DNA from: an uncultured Bacteriovorax sp.
GTDB lineage: Bacteria > Bdellovibrionota > Bacteriovoracia > Bacteriovoracales > Bacteriovoracaceae
Direction of reading: 5' to 3'
Length of the DNA stretch: 16,484 nt
Assembly (NCBI GenBank): GCA_943914745.1
Contig: CALUDF010000021.1
Span: 1 to 16,484 of the forward strand
This document shows positions 13,320-16,484 of this stretch, in pieces. Both the position numbers and the translations under genes were made by a program. Position 1 is the first letter of the stretch. Every line of letters starts with the position of its first letter. The notes beneath the pieces are model-generated. The model ran no database searches. It saw only the letters and a program-made list of their open reading frames with translations, and was not told where the DNA came from.

Positions 13320-14597
13320 TTAGTTAGCTGGCTCTGGCTCTAGAGCTTCAGAATTTTTCTCTGTCTCTTTTTCACCATCTTCAACGAAATCCAAGTCGCG
13401 CCCAAAAGTTTCTTTCATCAAGAAAAGGGCGACGAATGCAAGCCCGAAGACAATCCCTCCAATGATAAGAACACTTTGAACAATGGAGAAATGTGGCTTG
13501 ATCCAAAGAAAAGACGTCGCGATAATCATTCCCGATCCGCGCACGAAGTTTGGAACTGTCGTCGCAACCGTTGAGCGGATATCTGTCCCGAACTGCTCTG
13601 CAGCCGTTGTGACGAGAACTGCCCAGTACCCTGCACATGTCCCTAGAAGGAAGCAAAGAAGGTAGATAAACGTGTCACTTGCCCCATGAGAGTTCATATA
13701 GATAATCATGATTGTAAGAGCTGTCGCGAGGAAGAAGCCAATCGCTTTTTTTCTCGATCTAATCCACTGAGACAGAAGACCACTTGCTAAGTCCCCTACC
13801 GCTAGACCAATTGATCCATAAATAAGAGCGTCTGCCGCCGTAACCGGAGTCTTAAGATTTAATTCACTCGTTACTTCAGGAGCAAGAGTCATAAGAATGG
13901 CCGTGATGAAATAAATAGGAACTCCAACTAAAACCGCGCTTAGGTAAAGCACTGCTCTTCTAGGAGCAAAAAGAAGTTTTAAGTTACCGCGTTTGACGTT
14001 TGAGTGCTTAAGCTTCTTAAACATCTCAGAGTCAAAACTCTTAAAGCGCGCCACTAAAAGAAGAAGACCTAAAACCCCACCAATTAAATAAGCCTGATCC
14101 CAAGCAAAATATTTTCCAACCAGGGCCGCACATAAACTTCCCATCATCCCTAGAGTGGCGATGAGAGTTGTCGCAAGACCTCTGTCTTCCTTATTAAGTG
14201 ATTCAGCAACAAGCGTAACTGCGGCCCCTAATTCACCGGCAAGACCAATCCCCGCTAGAAAGCGTAGAGCCTCGTATTGCCAGACTTCGGTGACAAAGGC
14301 GTTAAATATGTTGGCCAGTGAGTACATTAAAATGGAAGCGTATAAAACGGTATGGCGACCTTTTTTATCTCCAAGAACTCCCCAGAAAATTCCTCCAAGA
14401 AGCATCCCTCCCATTTGCCAATTATAAAGCTTCACACCAACTTGGATCATCTCTTCAACAGAAGTGATCCCTAAGGCCTGCATCGATCCTACGCGGACAA
14501 CACCAAACAAAGTGATGTCAAACATGTCGACGAAATAACCTAAAGCGGAAATAATAACTGTGGGAGTCAAAATGCGGGTAATGCGCGATTTGTTCAT
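13320..14597 (-). CDS. MFS transporter (metabolite:H+ symporter-like)
   Basis: A 425-residue inner-membrane protein with about twelve hydrophobic segments. Helix 1 has the YFVDMFDITLFG sequence that marks acid-binding MFS carriers; loop 2-3 carries motif A (GVLGDKKGR, residues 73-81). Helix 4 has RFLAGIGLAGELGAA followed by a Glu (AESL). A second-half loop reads FGTDIRSTVATTVPN, like the R-ST-A-x-x-x-P motif of metabolite:H+ symporters and niacin/aromatic-acid carriers. The C-terminal tail is acidic (about residues 400-425). Substrate cannot be assigned; a small organic acid is a reasonable guess. Start at 14597 is preferred over ATG 14612 because AGAGAG lies 6-7 nt upstream. The 185 nt upstream (14598-14782) show no convincing promoter. 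Confidence 0.88.
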   Translation of the reverse strand: MNKSRITRILTPTVIISALGYFVDMFDITLFGVVRVGSMQALGITSVEEMIQVGVKLYNWQMGGMLLGGIFWGVLGDKKGRHTVLYASILMYSLANIFNAFVTEVWQYEALRFLAGIGLAGELGAAVTLVAESLNKEDRGLATTLIATLGMMGSLCAALVGKYFAWDQAYLIGGVLGLLLLVARFKSFDSEMFKKLKHSNVKRGNLKLLFAPRRAVLYLSAVLVGVPIYFITAILMTLAPEVTSELNLKTPVTAADALIYGSIGLAVGDLASGLLSQWIRSRKKAIGFFLATALTIMIIYMNSHGASDTFIYLLCFLLGTCAGYWAVLVTTAAEQFGTDIRSTVATTVPNFVRGSGMIIATSFLWIKPHFSIVQSVLIIGGIVFGLAFVALFLMKETFGRDLDFVEDGEKETEKNSEALEPEPAN

Positions 14598-14782
14598 AAT
14601 TGGCTCTCTCATATTGCAGGTAATAATGAAGCCGCAGTCTCCTATGCGAGAGCAAAAATGACAAGCGTAAATTGTTTAACTCTCCCTTAATTTCTTCTGC
14701 ATTTTAAGCAAAAGGAAACCAGAATTCAGTTTCTTATCTCCTCGAGTCTCAATGCAGCAAAAAAGAAATTAAAGAATGCCTT

Positions 14783-15550
14783 TTAGAGAGTGATTTTCGC
14801 CTTAAAATCGCGGGCCACCATAAAACCCTCTTTCGAGTGAACTAGAGTTTCCACCACGACGTCGCTGCCATTAATTTTTATGACGTTAAAACTATTGGCC
14901 TCTTCCCTCACTCTCGATGATATCGTCGTGCCGGAGGCAAGCATTAAAGGAAAGAGTTTTTTTTCCTCGTCAAAATACTTAACGCTGCTTTGATGGTCAT
15001 GGCCCCACAGAAGGAAATGGGGATTTTGATCAATGAGCTTCTGAAAAAGCTTTTTAATTTTCGGGTGATCATAGGCCGCGATGGGATGATGGCAAGCGAT
15101 GATTTTAATCTTATCTTTTTCTATGCTTTTAAATTTTTCGATCACTTCTTCAATGTCAGACTCACGGATTTTACCCGCCTCGACCTTAAAAGGGTTGACC
15201 GTCCAAAGCCCAAAAACAGCAAGGTCATCACTTTCGTAATAATTACTGATTAAATGCCCCATATATTTCTTAAAACGTGAGTAAGGAGTAAAAAATCTCA
15301 AAAAGAGATTATAGAGTGGAACATCATGGTTACCCGGAACAATAAAAAGTGGAACCTTAATTTTTGAAAGGAAATTTTTTGCGGCCAGGAATTGGGCCTT
15401 TTTTGCTCTCTGAGTAAGATCCCCCGTCAGAATCACCAGGTTAATTTCTTTTTCGTGGGACTTGAGATAGCTTTCAAGCTCACTTAGAATGTGTTCCTGA
15501 ATGCGCCCAAAATGCAGGTCCGAAAAATGAATGATGGTCAAGGTCGACAT
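14783..15550 (-). CDS. calcineurin-like metallophosphoesterase
   Basis: A 255-residue cytoplasmic phosphoesterase with the full dimetal motif set: D11-x-H13 (SDLHFG), G43-D44 with R48 (TGDLTQR), G73-N74-H75-D76 (PGNHDV), H154-H155 (ACHHPI) and G183-H184-D185-H186 (WGHDHQ). The arrangement is of the class III/CpdA-like type, which hydrolyses cyclic nucleotides or other phosphodiesters; the actual substrate is unknown. Start ATG at 15550 is chosen because the catalytic strand begins six residues later and AGGA lies 10 nt upstream; an in-frame extension to 15625 adds 25 unrelated residues. It is divergent from the lipid kinase with no bases between the two start codons, so its leader and promoter must lie inside that gene. 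Confidence 0.9.
   Translation of the reverse strand: MSTLTIIHFSDLHFGRIQEHILSELESYLKSHEKEINLVILTGDLTQRAKKAQFLAAKNFLSKIKVPLFIVPGNHDVPLYNLFLRFFTPYSRFKKYMGHLISNYYESDDLAVFGLWTVNPFKVEAGKIRESDIEEVIEKFKSIEKDKIKIIACHHPIAAYDHPKIKKLFQKLIDQNPHFLLWGHDHQSSVKYFDEEKKLFPLMLASGTTISSRVREEANSFNVIKINGSDVVVETLVHSKEGFMVARDFKAKITL
15462..15490 (+). promoter_or_regulatory. sigma70-type promoter for the lipid kinase gene, inside the phosphoesterase gene
   Basis: TTGAGA (15462-15467) and TAGAAT (15485-15490) are 17 bp apart. Each matches the consensus well (4/6 and 5/6). The expected start of transcription is near 15497, giving a leader of about 54 nt antisense to the first codons of the phosphoesterase. Confidence 0.55.
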
Positions 15551-16438
15551 ATGAAAAAAGTCCTGCTTCTTATTAATCCTAAATCCAGAAAAGGTGCGGA
15601 TTCCATCGCTCTGGCCAAAGAGCAACTTGAAGGTCTTGGTTATTCTATCATCAACGATCCTTATCAGGAAAGTCTCACTCCTAATGAAACGATTTTAAAA
15701 CATCAAAAAGATCTCTCTTTTGTCATTGTGGGTGGCGGAGACGGATCGGTGAATGCCGTCCTTCCCTCTCTTGTTGAAACTCAATTACCATTAGTTGTCA
15801 TCCCCCTTGGCACTGCAAATAACCTGGCCCGGCACTACAACCTTTCCACAGAAATGCACGATGCTCTCAATCTTATCAATAACGGCATCAAAAAGAAGAT
15901 TGACCTAGGTCTGGTTAATGGCCTTTATTTCACCAATGTCGTGGGCCTTGGTCTCAGCACCTATGTCAATTCAAGTGTTCCGAGCAAGCTTAAAAAGATT
16001 TTTGGCGCCGGGGCTTTTGTCCTCACCGCTTTTTATCTCTCTACAAAAATCCGCCCCTTTCGTTTAAATATCCTTGCTGATGGAAAAAGCTACACCAGAC
16101 GCTCATGGCAAATCAGCGTCTGTAATGGAAGGCACTACGGCAACGGGTTGACGATTAAATACAATGCTTCTCTTGTGGATGGAAAACTCCATGCTCTAAG
16201 CACCGAGGTCAGTAAATGGTGGCAAGGATTTTTTCTTATTCCTGCTCTCATTCAAGGCCGCTATGAAAAAGAAAAAGATGTCAGCCTTTTTGAGGCCTCC
16301 GAGATTGAACTGGTGACAAAGAGAAGGTTAAAGATTGATGTCGATGGAGACATCAAGACTCATACGCCTGCAGTGTTTAAGGTTCACAAAGAGGCGCTTA
16401 ATCTCATGGTGCCAAAAGAAGAAGTCTCTAATTTATAA
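15551..16438 (+). CDS. diacylglycerol kinase family lipid kinase (YegS/DagK-like)
   Basis: A 295-residue protein with the family motifs: N-terminal NPKSRKG (9-15), the nucleotide-binding GGGDGS (61-66; Ser in place of the common Thr), PLGTANNLAR (85-94), a DLG after the second strand set, and a C-terminal half ending with the usual D-V-D-G-D and P-A-x-F-K-V elements (DGDIKTHTPAVFKV). Members phosphorylate diacylglycerol or related lipids using ATP at the membrane; which lipid is not visible here. The start at 15551 has AAGG 8 nt upstream; an in-frame ATG at 15491 would add 20 residues. Divergent from the phosphoesterase (start codons abut as CATATG), with a good promoter at 15462-15490. Confidence 0.9.
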   Translation: MKKVLLLINPKSRKGADSIALAKEQLEGLGYSIINDPYQESLTPNETILKHQKDLSFVIVGGGDGSVNAVLPSLVETQLPLVVIPLGTANNLARHYNLSTEMHDALNLINNGIKKKIDLGLVNGLYFTNVVGLGLSTYVNSSVPSKLKKIFGAGAFVLTAFYLSTKIRPFRLNILADGKSYTRRSWQISVCNGRHYGNGLTIKYNASLVDGKLHALSTEVSKWWQGFFLIPALIQGRYEKEKDVSLFEASEIELVTKRRLKIDVDGDIKTHTPAVFKVHKEALNLMVPKEEVSNL

Positions 16439-16484
16439 AAGCCTGCATTCCTTTCCGTGATAAGAGAACTCTTCCACTTCTTGA
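16433..16484 (-). CDS. possible C-terminal end of a gene entering from the right
   Basis: On the - strand the frame reads QEVEEFSYHGKECRLL and stops at a TAA on 16433-16435, overlapping the lipid kinase stop by 6 bp. The 16 residues look protein-like and the convergent arrangement fits the other packed gene pairs here. Too short to name, and it could be chance. Confidence 0.4.
   Translation of the reverse strand, partial: QEVEEFSYHGKECRLL

Noticed and set aside
13381..14427. ORFs of 60-91 codons in other frames of the MFS gene
   Set aside because: Shadow frames of a well-supported twelve-helix transporter, without motifs or start signals.
14613..14782. GAATTC-centred and CTCGAG-centred short symmetries as operators
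   Set aside because: Arms beyond the six-base cores are imperfect and short; no clear promoter nearby, so chance is likely.
15491..15550. 20-residue N-terminal extension of the lipid kinase
   Set aside because: The extension is the complement of the conserved phosphoesterase start and lacks kinase-family similarity; 15551 begins MKK followed by the first beta-strand and has AAGG at 8 nt.

Overview
The window looks like chromosomal DNA from a predatory Bdellovibrionota bacterium, most likely of the Bacteriovorax/Peredibacter type. The grounds are moderately low G+C, a TIGR02147-type regulator (a family best known from Bdellovibrio relatives and Fibrobacter), a giant S74 tail-fibre-like lipoprotein resembling the chimeric fibre proteins of Bdellovibrio, and many exported beta-propeller lipoproteins. 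This assignment is inference; there is no rRNA or marker gene in the window. I see no tRNA, CRISPR array, integrase or insertion sequence.

Left part (1-3767, + strand): four exported or surface genes. They are the 3' end of an NHL-propeller gene cut by the window edge, an outer-membrane-barrel candidate with a LysM-like N-terminus, an IPT/TIG plus six-blade NHL lipoprotein, and a second six-blade NHL protein. The cut gene and the intact NHL/TIG gene end in nearly the same residues, so this is a tandem paralogue family. A terminator and a perfect -10 box inside an inverted repeat split the cluster into two transcription units.

Middle (3768-9727, - strand): a 1477-residue lipoprotein fibre (IPT/TIG-like head, repetitive shaft, Ser/Lys self-cleaving S74 chaperone, terminal coiled coil), and upstream of it a two-gene operon of small secreted Cys-containing proteins of unknown function. 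A palindrome-rich region at 9577-9623 separates that operon from two tandem RCC1-propeller genes on the + strand (9631-11652). The first RCC1 gene has seven blades but its signal-peptide start is frameshifted; the second has five blades and an intact lipoprotein signal.

Right part (11654-16484): tightly packed housekeeping-type genes. They are a TIGR02147 regulator (-), a fatty-acid-hydroxylase-superfamily membrane enzyme (+), an MFS transporter (-), a metallophosphoesterase (-) and a diacylglycerol-kinase-family lipid kinase (+). The last two are divergent with directly abutting start codons (CATATG). Convergent stops are 1 nt and 4 nt apart or overlap, so antisense 3' ends are expected. A further gene on the - strand probably enters from the right edge.

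The strongest theme is a set of exported, mostly lipid-anchored beta-propeller and fibre proteins that share IPT/TIG heads. Together they would make a surface display suited to contact or prey recognition. That role is inferred from domain types and from the probable lineage, not shown by the sequence.
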